64,000 nucleotides of DNA, from assembly GCA_963678675.1 (NCBI GenBank), contig OY783193.1, forward strand, positions 29,544,016 to 29,608,015, in the 5' to 3' direction. The notes beneath the pieces were generated by a model that worked only from the letters and a program-made list of their open reading frames with translations, was not told where the DNA came from and ran no database searches. Positions 63,999 through 64,000 of the stretch are shown here, in pieces (position 1 is the stretch's first letter; each line of letters begins with the position of its first letter). Source of the stretch: Xiphydria camelus (Eukaryota; Arthropoda; Insecta; Hymenoptera; Xiphydriidae). The position numbers and the translations under genes are program-made.

Positions 63999-64000
63999 GT

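Overview
This is eukaryotic DNA from an arthropod, almost certainly an insect. The evidence is spliceosomal introns in the genes and pseudogenes, an intron-containing protein kinase D pseudogene, and a transposon set typical of insects: Copia, two Gypsy lineages, mariner, pogo, PIF/Harbinger, piggyBac, THAP-type, Academ-type and Helitron elements. I cannot name the species. I see no intact host gene; nearly everything is mobile-element DNA, much of it nested and in inverted-repeat (foldback) form.

Layout. 1-1096: end of a Copia element with its 3' LTR. 1172-4771: a palindromic element with arms of about 1.09 kb, interrupted by a small LTR element (2264-3127). Both LTRs of that small element carry a complete type III hammerhead ribozyme; a third copy lies at 5319-5597. 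4772-10372: MITEs, foldback elements and tRNA-derived repeats. 10698-11545: a palindrome built from TTCGTTAACGAA-like repeats, abutting a broken protein kinase D gene (11546-13375). 14256-19073: a PIF/Harbinger transposon with a spliced Myb-like gene, an unknown ORF, and a transposase gene split by a MITE. 19251-24384: a composite element flanked by CA duplications. 24921-36464: a degraded Gypsy element whose long pol ORF lacks the integrase core; its gag is split by a nearly intact CsRn1-like Gypsy (29485-33924) and by a 1.48-kb TIR element (34326-35806). 37560-39450: pogo remnant carrying a solo LTR. 39654-41880: large palindrome with exon-like segments. 42638-45611: MITEs. 46033-47327: THAP element. 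48030-50297: broken gene for a Myb-like protein resembling TTF1. 50733-51493: solo LTR. 51591-53198: large foldback. 53646-54987: piggyBac pseudogene. 56226-56787: Academ-like fragment and Helitron 3' end. 58209-63998: Academ-type transposon with a decayed XPG-nuclease/cys8 gene and 45-bp TIRs.

How the parts relate. The most striking object is the hammerhead LTR element. It has LTRs, a primer binding site matching tRNA-Trp, a polypurine tract, a TATA box just upstream of the ribozyme, and no recognisable protein. This is the architecture of plant retrozymes. Its primer binding site is the same as that of the CsRn1-like Gypsy element in this window, which makes that lineage a candidate helper (inference). 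Several insertions can be dated relative to one another because the uninterrupted sequence is visible elsewhere in the window or is restored by removing the insert.
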